NCBI GenBank assembly: GCA_900016865.1
Contig: FIZI01000032.1
Coordinates: 1-61,047, forward strand
Length of the DNA: 61,047 nt
Direction: 5' to 3'
Source of the DNA: an uncultured Clostridia bacterium
Lineage (GTDB): Bacteria > Bacillota > DTU014
The notes beneath the pieces were generated by a model. The model did not search any database. It had not been told where the DNA came from and saw only the letters and a list, made by a program, of their open reading frames with translations. The position numbers and the translations under genes were made by a program. The first letter of the stretch is position 1. Each line of letters begins with the position of its first letter. Positions 23,909 through 32,907 of the stretch are shown here, piece after piece.

Positions 23909-24715
23909 GTGGGAAGAAGGCGCGAGCCCGAAGAATCGGACGGTTCGGGCAATTGGATGACTACATACTCGGACTTAATGAGCTTGCTCCTGTGCTTCTT
24001 TGTCTTGCTCTTTGCGTACTCCTCTCTCGATACAGCGAAGTTCAAGGCTGTTATTCAGTCACTGAGAGGGGCATTGGGTATTCTGGACGGCGGCCCAGCT
24101 TTGCTCGATGACAGTCTGCTGCCGGTCGAACCTGATCCTGTACACGACGACTACCCGACTGACAGAAGCCTGCAGATTGCCAGTATTGCGACAAAGATCA
24201 GCGCGTTATTGGAAGAAAGCGGAATAGACGCGGAGGTCGAAGTCGCTGTCGACTACCGTCGTGGAGTTGTCATCAGGTTTAGAGAAGCGGTGTTGTTTGA
24301 CTTTGCAAAGGCAGAGATCAAGCCCGAGTCCAAACCGCTGTTGCTTAGGATTGCGGATATTTTGCAAGAGATACCCAATGACCTGGTCATTGAGGGGCAC
24401 ACGGACAACATACCCGTTAAGCCGAATAGCGAGTTTGAGTCAAACTGGGATCTGTCAACCAAGAGGGCTGTTCGCGTGCTGAGTTTTCTCCTCGAAGAGG
24501 CAGGAGTTGGCCCTCCGGAGAGGCTGTCTGCATCAGGCTACGGTGAATACAGGCCGATTGTAGCAAATGACAGCGAGCAGAACAGAGCCCTCAATCGCAG
24601 AGTCGATATAGTCATCTTGGTGCCTCCGGATTCGGGTGATGCGGGATTTCCCGAGGTCCCGGCGCAGACTGCCGTTGAGGACGGGCAAGAGATAGGTGGG
24701 GTGGTTTCGTCATGA
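23909..24715 (+). CDS. motB: Flagellar motor stator protein MotB
   Basis: Peptidoglycan-anchored stator subunit. The single N-terminal helix has the ion-binding Asp (D22) in NWMTTYSDLMSLLLCFFVLL. The C-terminal OmpA-like domain binds peptidoglycan, with VIEGHTDNIPV and NWDLSTKRAVRVLSFL. GTG start with GGGAG upstream; 268 aa. It overlaps fliL by four bases (ATGA). Proton versus sodium coupling cannot be decided from this sequence alone. Confidence 0.95.
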   Translation: MGRRREPEESDGSGNWMTTYSDLMSLLLCFFVLLFAYSSLDTAKFKAVIQSLRGALGILDGGPALLDDSLLPVEPDPVHDDYPTDRSLQIASIATKISALLEESGIDAEVEVAVDYRRGVVIRFREAVLFDFAKAEIKPESKPLLLRIADILQEIPNDLVIEGHTDNIPVKPNSEFESNWDLSTKRAVRVLSFLLEEAGVGPPERLSASGYGEYRPIVANDSEQNRALNRRVDIVILVPPDSGDAGFPEVPAQTAVEDGQEIGGVVSS

Positions 24716-25209
24716 CACAGAGATTCAGCGCACGCAGTGCTGCCGATGCTCCTGCACAACAACAGGCTGGGTGGCTCTCCGGAAGGCGGTTTAGGCTGTT
24801 GGTGCTGTTGACAATCGCCATAGGGATGGTTGCCGGCTACTTCTTTGCTGCAGGCGGCGGGCTTGCCAACATCGCGAAGAAATTCGAAAAGCCCCTGGTA
24901 ACGGAGATCGGGCCGATTGTGACCCTCGACCCGTTCGTCGTAAACCTTGCAGGAAGCAGAGGCGAGAGGTATCTCAAGACTACACTTTCCTTAGAGCTGA
25001 GAAGCGAAAGTGCGGTCAAAGCGGTGGAGCCTCTCAATGCATCGATGAGGGACGCCATTATCGGGATCTTGTGCTCGCAGACTTTGGATGATCTCGAGAC
25101 GGCTGGCGCAAAGCAAGCCTTAAAGACTCAGATCGTCAACAAACTCAATGAGGTAATAGGGTCTCCGCTTGTCCTGAACGTGTACTACCAAGACTTCGTA
25201 ATGCAGTAG
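24712..25209 (+). CDS. fliL: Flagellar basal body-associated protein FliL
   Basis: Single-pass membrane protein that surrounds and stabilises stators. Basic N-terminus, helix at about residues 28-46, then the stomatin-like extracytoplasmic domain with VTLDPFVVNLAGSRGERYLK and the C-terminal VLNVYYQDFVMQ. It has 165 aa. It is translationally coupled to motB by ATGA overlap. Confidence 0.93.
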   Translation: MTQRFSARSAADAPAQQQAGWLSGRRFRLLVLLTIAIGMVAGYFFAAGGGLANIAKKFEKPLVTEIGPIVTLDPFVVNLAGSRGERYLKTTLSLELRSESAVKAVEPLNASMRDAIIGILCSQTLDDLETAGAKQALKTQIVNKLNEVIGSPLVLNVYYQDFVMQ

Positions 25210-25257
25210 GCTCCGTTGCTGCGCTGTTAATGGAGTGGAGCCAGAGGTGAGTATCGA

Positions 25258-26277
25258 GTGTCGGATGTACTGACGCAAGAGGAAATAAATGCGCTTTTGA
25301 GTGCCTACGGAAAGGACCAGCCTGAAGAAGTGGTGGAGGTCGCAGTTACTGCTCCAGGCCCTGACGGCGCGCCTGTCAAGATCAACAAGCCTGTCAAGAC
25401 CTGGGACTACCGAAGGCCCGAGAGGTTTTCGAAGGATCAAATCCGCACGCTTCAGATGTTGCATGAGACATACGCCAGGTACGCATCTACGACCCTGTCG
25501 GTGTTAATGCGAATGCCCGTGAAATTCAGTCTGGTTGGCATAGAGCAGGCGACCTACGATGAATTCCTGACAACCTTGCCTAACCCGTCTGTGATCTACA
25601 TATTTAGAATGCCTCCGCTGGAGGGATCGGCTATCCTGGAGGTCAACGCGGGTATTACGTTTTGTATGGTCGACAGGCTGCTGGGCGGCCCAGGCAAGGC
25701 CAGAATGCGAGTCAGAGAACTGACTGACATAGAACAGACGCTCATGAGGACAGTCACAGATCGGTTGCTTGCGGACCTGGGCGCCTCTTGGGCGCAGTTG
25801 GCTGAGATTCATCCGGAATACGAGGACTACGAGACGAATCCGCAGTTTGCTCAGATCGTGCCTCCGCACGACCCTGTCATATTGTTCGCATTTGAAATCA
25901 AGATGGGTGACACCTTCGGCAGCCTAAACATGTGCATTCCATACTCTGTGATTCAGCCGATCACTGGGAGACTCAGCGCCCAGCGTTGGTTCATGGAGTC
26001 CCCGCGCAAGGGAACGTCCAGACGCAGCCAATTGGAAGGCAAGGTGCTAGGACAGGTGGAAGTCCCGATCAGAGTTGAGCTTGGAGAGTGTGAGGCGACG
26101 ATGCGCGAAGTCCTAGACCTTGAGGTAGGCGACATTGTCAAGCTAGACAGTCACGTGGGGGACGAGCTCACATTGTACATCGGCGGGATTCCTAAGTTTC
26201 GCTGCGTGCCTGGAGCCGAAGGGAAACAGTTGGCAGTTCAGATAACTCAGCTGATTGGCTCAGAGGAGGTGGAATGA
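25258..26277 (+). CDS. fliM: Flagellar motor switch protein FliM
   Basis: C-ring switch protein. The N-terminal [15 protein letters not shown] is the CheY-P binding peptide, which implies a chemotaxis input encoded elsewhere. The middle CheC-like domain has [20 protein letters not shown], with the C-terminal SpoA-like domain after it. GTG start after AGAGGTGAG; 339 aa. It overlaps fliN as ATGA. Confidence 0.96.
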   Translation: MSDVLTQEEINALLSAYGKDQPEEVVEVAVTAPGPDGAPVKINKPVKTWDYRRPERFSKDQIRTLQMLHETYARYASTTLSVLMRMPVKFSLVGIEQATYDEFLTTLPNPSVIYIFRMPPLEGSAILEVNAGITFCMVDRLLGGPGKARMRVRELTDIEQTLMRTVTDRLLADLGASWAQLAEIHPEYEDYETNPQFAQIVPPHDPVILFAFEIKMGDTFGSLNMCIPYSVIQPITGRLSAQRWFMESPRKGTSRRSQLEGKVLGQVEVPIRVELGECEATMREVLDLEVGDIVKLDSHVGDELTLYIGGIPKFRCVPGAEGKQLAVQITQLIGSEEVE

Positions 26278-26873
26278 TGGCTGACGATACGATCAGACAA
26301 GAAGGGGCTCAAGAAGAGATGCAAGAATCAGTTGACAACTCGAGCGGAGGCGTCGATACCTCGGCCATCGTTGAACAGATCAGTAGCGAACTCGAGGAGC
26401 TAGAAGATGAACAGATCGAATGGACGGAGGATATGATGCCGAAGTTTGAGACGCCTGTAATGCCTGGGCAAGGCCAGGCTAGTGCTGAAGACGCCAAAGA
26501 GGAGGATGAGGAGGCAGAGACGACACCCGCTGATTCGGCAGTAGCCAAAGATCAATCGACCGCAGATGTCAAGACAGTGCGGTTTGCTCAGTTTGCTCCC
26601 AGTCCAAAGGGTGGCGCTTTAGGCAATCTCGATCTTCTTCTCGACGTCAAGATGCCTCTGGCAGTTGAGCTCGGCAGGACTCGCATGCTGATTCGAGATA
26701 TTCTCGAGCTCGGCCCGGGTTCTGTGATTGAGCTGGACAAGGCTGCTGGGGAACCCGTTGACTTGCTGGTGAACGGGAAACTTATCGCCCGTGGAGAAGT
26801 AGTCGTAATCGATGAGAGTTTCGGACTGCGCATCACTGAGATAGTCGGTTCGGCTTCGGAGGTGGCCAAGTGA
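26274..26873 (+). CDS. fliN: Flagellar motor switch protein FliN with acidic N-terminal extension
   Basis: C-ring protein. The C-terminal 80 residues are the SpoA domain ([20 protein letters not shown], then [20 protein letters not shown]). The N-terminal 100 residues are very acidic and low complexity, unlike the CheC phosphatase domain of Bacillus FliY, so this is FliN-like rather than FliY. ATG at 26274 or 26277; the second is better spaced from GGAGG. It overlaps fliM and fliO. Confidence 0.93.
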   Translation: MMADDTIRQEGAQEEMQESVDNSSGGVDTSAIVEQISSELEELEDEQIEWTEDMMPKFETPVMPGQGQASAEDAKEEDEEAETTPADSAVAKDQSTADVKTVRFAQFAPSPKGGALGNLDLLLDVKMPLAVELGRTRMLIRDILELGPGSVIELDKAAGEPVDLLVNGKLIARGEVVVIDESFGLRITEIVGSASEVAK

Positions 26874-27604
26874 CCGAGAGTGTAACCGACGCTGTTGCCG
26901 AAGGCGGCCTTGACCTAGGATATGGGAGCGGTGTTGACTTGGCATCGATGGTGCTTACCCTCGCCAAATACGCGCTGGTGACCTTTATAGTGCTCTTGAT
27001 TTTTTGGTTTTTCGTGCAGTTTCTCAAGAGGGCGGTTGATTCTGCAGGATACAAGAGCGGTAGAGGGCGCATAACGGTGGTAGAAACGGCGCGTCTATAT
27101 GGAGACAAGGCTCTCCATATTGTGAGGGTCGACGACAAAGAGGTCTTGATTGGCTCATCAAAGGAAACGCTTACCTACCTGTGCGACTTGGATGTGCCTG
27201 CAGGAGACCTCTCTCCCGCAATGGAGCGAGAGGCACAGGCTCCTGCGGGCGCCGGAGAGTTGAGAGCCGTAGACGTACAGACTGCCGATCCTTTGGAGAG
27301 GTCAACGCCGCGCCTTGGCAAAACCCTTGACAGCTGGCTGAATCGCCTCAGCAGCGCCGCATCCAATGGCATCGCCCGTGTCCTAAAGGCAAGACGGGAT
27401 ATGAGACCAGATACGCAGCCGGACGAGGCTGCCATTTTGCGGGATGAGGCACAGCGGATCAGGCACGGCCTGTCTCCGTTCCACGAGGTCCTCAACAAGG
27501 AAGTAGCTGCCGGTGAAGAGGCCGAGTCAAGTGGGCGTGAAGCCAGCCTAAAGAGGCTTAGGTCCTTGGCTGCTAGGTCGGAGAGACGTGATGTTGATGA
27601 GTAA
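26870..27604 (+). CDS. fliO: Flagellar biosynthesis protein FliO
   Basis: Small membrane protein that helps assemble the FliP ring of the export gate. One helix (about residues 27-52), then the conserved cytoplasmic [20 protein letters not shown] and [10 protein letters not shown] motifs. A polar C-terminal region of about 130 residues is not conserved. The GTG start overlaps the fliN stop as GTGA, and the end overlaps fliP. 244 aa. Confidence 0.9.
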   Translation: MTESVTDAVAEGGLDLGYGSGVDLASMVLTLAKYALVTFIVLLIFWFFVQFLKRAVDSAGYKSGRGRITVVETARLYGDKALHIVRVDDKEVLIGSSKETLTYLCDLDVPAGDLSPAMEREAQAPAGAGELRAVDVQTADPLERSTPRLGKTLDSWLNRLSSAASNGIARVLKARRDMRPDTQPDEAAILRDEAQRIRHGLSPFHEVLNKEVAAGEEAESSGREASLKRLRSLAARSERRDVDE

Positions 27605-28373
27605 GTCAAGGCAGACCCTGCGGTCAGCTGCGCTGACTGCACTTACTGTTGCAGTCGTACTTGGTCTTGTTTGGTGCAGTGCGGAAGCTCAAACCATTCC
27701 AATTCCTACTATCACAATCGGAGTCGACGAAGCAGATGAACCAGGTGAGGTCAGTCTGGCACTGGAGATTCTGTTCCTCTTGACTATACTGTCTTTGGCG
27801 CCTGCAATCCTGATCCTTCTGACTTCGTTTACTCGAACGGTAATAGTGCTGTCGCTCGTGAGAAACGCGATAGGCACTCAGCAGGTCCCGCCCAATCAAG
27901 TGATTATTGGACTGGCGCTGATTCTTACATTTTTCGTCATGACGCCTACGTGGAATGCGGTGTATTCGGAGGCGCTTCAGCCATATCTGAACTTGGAAAT
28001 CAGCAGAGAAGAAGCTTTCGAGCGTGCTCTGTCGCCTGTCAGGGATTTTATGTTCCGCCAAGCCAATGAGAACGACATAGGCCTGTTTGTATCTCTGGCA
28101 GGGATCGAGCGCCCGAGAAACCAGGACGACGTGCCTACAAGCGTGTTGATCCCCGCGTTTGTCTTGGGTGAACTCAAGAAGGCGTTCCAGATGGGCTTTG
28201 TCATATATCTGCCATTCCTCGTTATAGACATAGTGGTTTCCAGCACTCTCATGTCAATGGGAATGATGATGCTCCCGCCTGTAATGATATCGCTGCCGTT
28301 CAAACTGCTTCTCTTTGTGCTGGTGGATGGATGGCATCTTGTGGTCGAATCGCTAGTAGCTAGTTTCATGTAG
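27591..28373 (+). CDS. fliP: Flagellar export gate protein FliP
   Basis: Core export-gate protein. It has a cleavable signal peptide (up to about CSAEAQ), then [40 protein letters not shown] and the late motif [20 protein letters not shown]. About 260 aa. ATG 27591 has GGAGAG at good spacing; GTG 27588 and ATG 27597 are alternatives. It is the last gene of the fliJ unit, and a 210-bp gap with a perfect sigma-54 consensus follows before fliQ. Confidence 0.95.
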   Translation: MLMSKSRQTLRSAALTALTVAVVLGLVWCSAEAQTIPIPTITIGVDEADEPGEVSLALEILFLLTILSLAPAILILLTSFTRTVIVLSLVRNAIGTQQVPPNQVIIGLALILTFFVMTPTWNAVYSEALQPYLNLEISREEAFERALSPVRDFMFRQANENDIGLFVSLAGIERPRNQDDVPTSVLIPAFVLGELKKAFQMGFVIYLPFLVIDIVVSSTLMSMGMMMLPPVMISLPFKLLLFVLVDGWHLVVESLVASFM

Positions 28374-28445
28374 CGGCATCCAGAACCGCCTCAATCTGTC
28401 AATACAGCCTCAATATGCACATTTCTATGCCGGAGCCTTCTGTGA

Positions 28446-28461
28446 TGGCACGCTAATTGCA
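28446..28461 (+). promoter_or_regulatory. Consensus sigma-54 promoter of fliQ operon
   Basis: TGGCACG-CTAA-TTGCA matches the -24/-12 consensus at every defined position with correct spacing. It lies in the 210-bp gap between fliP and fliQ, about 123 bp before the fliQ start; predicted transcription start is near 28472. No terminator was seen after fliP. The fliP-fliQ-fliR genes are usually contiguous, so a promoter inside the block is noteworthy. Confidence 0.85.
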
Positions 28462-28583
28462 TGTTACACGATTCGGTGAGATCCAAGCCGCTCAACCGGG
28501 TGCGCCTTGTAGTGGCCGCTGGCCGCGACACCTCTATTTCAGCACCCTGAGCTTGCACATCCCGTGAAGGAGTCCAGGTCGAG

Positions 28584-28853
28584 ATGTCTCAGACTCTTGT
28601 CATTGAGCTAGGTAGGGCAACGCTTCTGCTGGCAGTCAAGTTGGCAGCCCCTATGCTGGGCTTTGGTCTGTTGGTAGGGCTACTCGTGAGCATATTTCAG
28701 GCTGCAACTCAGATCCAGGAGATGACCCTCACTTTTATTCCAAAGATCTTGGCAGTCTTCGTAGCTCTGGCTGTGTTTGGCCCGTGGATGCTGCAAAACC
28801 TAGTGTCGTTTGCTGCGTCGATATTCAGCAATCTCGGCAGATTCGCACAATGA
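28584..28853 (+). CDS. fliQ: Flagellar export gate protein FliQ
   Basis: Two-helix export-gate component of 89 aa. Signature GLLVGLLVSIFQAATQIQEM, then TLTFIPKILAVFVALAVFGP. The ATG follows AAGGAG. It is first in the last sigma-54-type unit and overlaps fliR by ATGA at 28850. Confidence 0.96.
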   Translation: MSQTLVIELGRATLLLAVKLAAPMLGFGLLVGLLVSIFQAATQIQEMTLTFIPKILAVFVALAVFGPWMLQNLVSFAASIFSNLGRFAQ

Positions 28854-29635
28854 ATGCTCTCAATCTGACTCACGAAGGGTTTGCGGTTTTTTTCCTGGTC
28901 CTGGCGAGGTGTAGCGGCATATTTGGGTTTTCACCCGTGTTGAGCGGCATGCAGATTCCTATGCAGGTCAAGATCGGGCTGTCGTTCTTCATCGCCGTTA
29001 CGACCTTTCAAGTGGTGATCGCCACCTCGAGCTACACAGTCCCGGATAACGTCTTTGAGTATGCGTTGGCTGTTGCAGCCGAGTTGTTCGTTGGCCTGTG
29101 CATAGGGTTTGTCACTGCGCTTGTGATGACATGTGTTCAGGTAGCGGGGACAGTCATTGACTTTGAGATGGGGTTTGGAATGGTCAATGTCGTTGACCCT
29201 TTGTCAAACGTTCAGACCACAGTGATGGGACAGTTGTACATCATATTGGCGACGCTCTTGTTCATTGTCATGAGAGGTGACCATGTGGTCATTCGTGCAG
29301 TAGTGGGCAGCTATGCAGTAGTGCCGCTGTCCGGGACCGCTATTGGTGCAAGTACGATGTACAGTTTTTGGGATCTGCTAGCAAGAGCCTTTATTACATC
29401 GTTCAAGATCGGCGGGCCGATAATCGCATCGTTGTTTCTTGCGACCATAGGGCTGGGCATCGTAGCTAGGACTGTTCCACAGATGAACGTCTTGATGGTA
29501 GGGTTTCCTTTGAAGATAGGAATCGGGCTGCTGGCTGCCACTGCAGCAGTCCCGTTTGTGGTTGCGGTTCTCAGGCGCCTCTATGGGGAACTGCCTGGCG
29601 AGATCATGGTCATTGTGAGAACGCTGGGTGGCTGA
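28850..29635 (+). CDS. fliR: Flagellar export gate protein FliR
   Basis: Polytopic export-gate protein that completes the FliPQR channel. About six helices, with LVLARCSGIFGFSPVLSG and GFVTALVMTCVQVAGTVIDF visible. The ATG overlaps the fliQ stop; an in-frame extension back to 28784 would lie inside fliQ and is rejected. 261 aa. Confidence 0.95.
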   Translation: MNALNLTHEGFAVFFLVLARCSGIFGFSPVLSGMQIPMQVKIGLSFFIAVTTFQVVIATSSYTVPDNVFEYALAVAAELFVGLCIGFVTALVMTCVQVAGTVIDFEMGFGMVNVVDPLSNVQTTVMGQLYIILATLLFIVMRGDHVVIRAVVGSYAVVPLSGTAIGASTMYSFWDLLARAFITSFKIGGPIIASLFLATIGLGIVARTVPQMNVLMVGFPLKIGIGLLAATAAVPFVVAVLRRLYGELPGEIMVIVRTLGG

Positions 29636-29697
29636 TAGTGTTGTTGGTTAGTAGTGGGTGGTAGGTAGATCCGCATTGCATTCGCAGGGGGAGTGAA

Positions 29698-30753
29698 ATG
29701 GCGACACAGGAACGCACGGAAGCCGCAACGCCAAGGCGTCGCGAACAAGCCCGACGCCGCGGGCAGGTCGCCAAGAGTGTTGAGCTGACTTCTGCAGCGG
29801 TGCTAATAGTTGCTTTTGTCGCTCTGCGCGTGTGCTCGCAGTATATGTATGGCCGACTCGGCAACTTGATGGCCAGTGCGATCAGTCGGTCAGCTACCAT
29901 TTCTCCCTCAGCGAATGAGCTCTACACTTACCTCGTTGAGACAGGGCTGAACATCCTGCTCATACTGGCGCCCGTCGTGTTGGCAGTTGGTGTCATTGGG
30001 TTTGCAATGACCTCTGTCCAGGTAGGCTTCGTCCTCTCCGGAGAGCCTTTGGTGCCCAACCTGGCAAGGCTGAACCCAATCGCTGGCCTGTCACGGATGG
30101 TATCAGCTCGGGCATTCGTTGAGCTGCTCAAGGCTATTATCAAAGTCGTTGCTGTAGGATATGTGGGGTACAAAGCTATAGCGGGAGAGTATGAGAACCT
30201 TTTCGGTATGGCCGACATGAGCGTCGGTCAAATGGTTGTGTATGTTGGCAGGCTGACCTTTAATGTCGGGATCAGGACGGGCTTGGTCCTCCTGGTGCTG
30301 GGAATAGGCGACTACGCATTTCAGAGGTATGAATTTGAAAAGAGCATCAGGATGACCAAGGAAGAAATCAAACAAGAAGCCAAGGAATACGATGGCGACC
30401 CGCTGATTCGATCAAGAATTCGTGCCAAGCAGCGCCAGTTGTCGATGTCTCGTATGATGCAGGCTGTCGAAAAGGCAGATGTAGTCGTAACCAACCCGAC
30501 GCACTACGCGGTTGCATTGGCTTATGACCAGGCTGAAATGGATGCACCGACTGTGGTGGCAAAGGGCAAGGACTTGATCGCTGAGCGGATCAAGGAGGTC
30601 GCAAGACAACACGGCGTGCAGGTTGTGGAGAATAAAGCTCTGGCGCAAGCGCTCTACAAGAGTGTGGAAATCGGACAACAGATACCCGTTGAGCTATACA
30701 AAGCAGTAGCAGAGGTGCTTGCATACGTCTACAGGCTTGAAAACAGGCTGTAA
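29698..30753 (+). CDS. flhB: Flagellar export switch protein FlhB
   Basis: Export-gate protein that switches substrate class from rod and hook to filament. N-terminal basic segment EAATPRRREQARRRGQVAKS, four helices, then the cytoplasmic domain with the self-cleavage motif NPTH (N266-P267). FliK acts through this domain. 351 aa; the ATG follows GGGGGAG. Confidence 0.96.
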   Translation: MATQERTEAATPRRREQARRRGQVAKSVELTSAAVLIVAFVALRVCSQYMYGRLGNLMASAISRSATISPSANELYTYLVETGLNILLILAPVVLAVGVIGFAMTSVQVGFVLSGEPLVPNLARLNPIAGLSRMVSARAFVELLKAIIKVVAVGYVGYKAIAGEYENLFGMADMSVGQMVVYVGRLTFNVGIRTGLVLLVLGIGDYAFQRYEFEKSIRMTKEEIKQEAKEYDGDPLIRSRIRAKQRQLSMSRMMQAVEKADVVVTNPTHYAVALAYDQAEMDAPTVVAKGKDLIAERIKEVARQHGVQVVENKALAQALYKSVEIGQQIPVELYKAVAEVLAYVYRLENRL

Positions 30754-30813
30754 CAGGACGGCACCCTCCTATGGAGTAGTCGGTGCAAGCCTCTGAGACA
30801 AAGGAGAACCAAT

Positions 30814-32907
30814 ATGGCGGACGCGACTCGAGCAGTTTCTTTGAGCAGATTTGTCAAGTACAGCGACATACTGATGGCGGGAGTAGTTGTTCTGGTTGTT
30901 GTCATGATGGTTATCCCGCTACCTGCAGCGCTGCTGGATATCTTGTTGGCAGTCAACATCACAATCAGTCTGACAGTGCTGTTGGTCACCTTGTACGTTG
31001 TTGAGCCTCTTGATTTCTCCGTGTTTCCATCGCTGCTACTTGTTACAACGCTGTTCAGACTCGCACTCAATGTGTCTTCTACACGGTTGATTTTGTTGCA
31101 TGGATACGCTGGCCAGATCATTGAGAGTTTTGGCAACTTCGTAGTAGGCGGCAATTTCGTGGTGGGCTTAGTGATCTTCACCATTCTTGTCATAATACAA
31201 TTTGTGGTAATCACGAACGGCGCTGGACGTGTTGCCGAAGTGGCTGCGAGGTTTACGCTGGATGCGATGCCTGGTAAGCAGATGAGCATAGACGCAGACC
31301 TCAACGCCGGGCTTATAGACGAAGAGGAGGCGAGGCGGCGCCGCAGACTGATTGAAAAAGAAGCAGACTTCTACGGTGCTATGGACGGTGCCAGCAAGTT
31401 TGTCAAGGGCGATGCGATAGCAGGTATTATCATTACGCTGATCAACATCATAGGCGGGATTGCTGTTGGCGCCCTTATGCACGGCCTCAGCGTCCAAGAG
31501 GCGGCTCAGCGGTACGCACTGCTTACAGTCGGGGACGGCCTGGTCACGCAGATCCCAGCCCTGCTGATCTCCACTGCAACTGGAGTGGTCGTGACGCGGG
31601 CGGCTTCAGACTCAAACCTCGGCGCGGACTTCACTGCGCAGATGCTGGCACAGCCTCGAAGCTTGGCAATAGCTGCGGTCGTGCTGTTGTTCCTTGGGAT
31701 GGTTCCGGGGTTGCCCTTCCTTCCGTTCTTGATACTCTCGTTGGTGACCGGCGCTATCGCATATGTGGTAACCAAGGCTGCCAAGGAAGAGCAAGCCAGG
31801 ATGGAGGCTGAAGAGGCGGCAAAACGACAGGCGGCAGTACAAGAGTCAGTCAGGCCTAGTGACATAGCCGCTTCACTTGCTGTCGAGCCTTTCGAGGTGG
31901 AGATAGGGTACGGCCTGATACCGATGGTCGACCGCGGGCAGGGCGGTGACCTCCTTGACAGGATCACTATGGTCAGGAGGCGGATCGCTGCTGAGCTGGG
32001 GCTTTTGGTTGCGCCAATCCGCATCCGTGACAACCTGGAACTTGGGCCAAACGAGTATGTGGCCAAGATAAGAGGAAATGAAGTCGCGAGGGCAGAAATC
32101 TATCCCGACCGCTATCTGGCAATGGACTCAGGCGCCGTGACTGAGAAGGTCGACGGGTTGCAGACAGTCGAGCCCGCATTTGGTTTGCCCGCCATCTGGG
32201 TGACTGAGGCAGATAGAGATCGTGCGGAGCTCGCCGGTTACACTGTAGTGGACCCGGCGTCTGTTGCAACGACCCATCTGGCCGAGATCATAAAGCGCCA
32301 TGCACCCGAGCTGCTTGGAAGGCAGGACGTCAAGGAGATGATCGACTCCGTACGCGAGTCCCATCCTGCAGTTGTCGAGGACGTCGTGCCTGAGCTGCTC
32401 ACCATTGGCGAGGTACAGAAGGTACTTCAAAACCTTCTCAGAGAGCGCGTCCCGATCAGAGACGTAGTGACTATCCTCGAGACCCTGGGCGATTATGCCC
32501 GCAGCGTTCGCAATGTGGATGTGCTTTCCGAATACTGTAGACAAGCCCTGGCGCGGACCATTTGTCGCCAGTACCAGGGCGATGATGGCTCAATAAGCGC
32601 AATCACGATCAGTCCTAGCCTAGAGCAGATGATTGCAGACGCTATCGAGGAGACCGATCAGGGCTCCTACCTAGCCCTAGATCCCACTGCAGTGCAGAGG
32701 TTCTTTGACAGCTTGTCTCAGCAGATAGCGAAATCTGCAATGCTCAGCTCCCAGCCGATCGTGCTGACGAGCGCTGTAGTCAGACTGCATGTCAAGCGTT
32801 TGACCGAACGGGCGATTCCGGGTCTAGTCGTGCTGTCTTACAACGAGATCGTTCCGGACGTCAAGGTGAGATCAGTAGGGATGGTGAGCTTACCTGATGA
32901 GGCTTAA
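30814..32907 (+). CDS. flhA: Flagellar export gate protein FlhA
   Basis: Largest export-gate component; its cytoplasmic nonamer docks chaperone-substrate complexes. Eight predicted helices in the first 330 residues with the FHIPEP-family segment FLIALNVSSTRLIL-like (here LFRLALNVSSTRLILLHGYA) and ERDFYGAMDGASKFVKGDA-like (here EADFYGAMDGASKFVKGDA). The C-terminal domain has YGLIPMVDRGQGGDLLDRI. 697 aa; ATG after AAGGAG. It overlaps flhF. Confidence 0.96.
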   Translation: MADATRAVSLSRFVKYSDILMAGVVVLVVVMMVIPLPAALLDILLAVNITISLTVLLVTLYVVEPLDFSVFPSLLLVTTLFRLALNVSSTRLILLHGYAGQIIESFGNFVVGGNFVVGLVIFTILVIIQFVVITNGAGRVAEVAARFTLDAMPGKQMSIDADLNAGLIDEEEARRRRRLIEKEADFYGAMDGASKFVKGDAIAGIIITLINIIGGIAVGALMHGLSVQEAAQRYALLTVGDGLVTQIPALLISTATGVVVTRAASDSNLGADFTAQMLAQPRSLAIAAVVLLFLGMVPGLPFLPFLILSLVTGAIAYVVTKAAKEEQARMEAEEAAKRQAAVQESVRPSDIAASLAVEPFEVEIGYGLIPMVDRGQGGDLLDRITMVRRRIAAELGLLVAPIRIRDNLELGPNEYVAKIRGNEVARAEIYPDRYLAMDSGAVTEKVDGLQTVEPAFGLPAIWVTEADRDRAELAGYTVVDPASVATTHLAEIIKRHAPELLGRQDVKEMIDSVRESHPAVVEDVVPELLTIGEVQKVLQNLLRERVPIRDVVTILETLGDYARSVRNVDVLSEYCRQALARTICRQYQGDDGSISAITISPSLEQMIADAIEETDQGSYLALDPTAVQRFFDSLSQQIAKSAMLSSQPIVLTSAVVRLHVKRLTERAIPGLVVLSYNEIVPDVKVRSVGMVSLPDEA

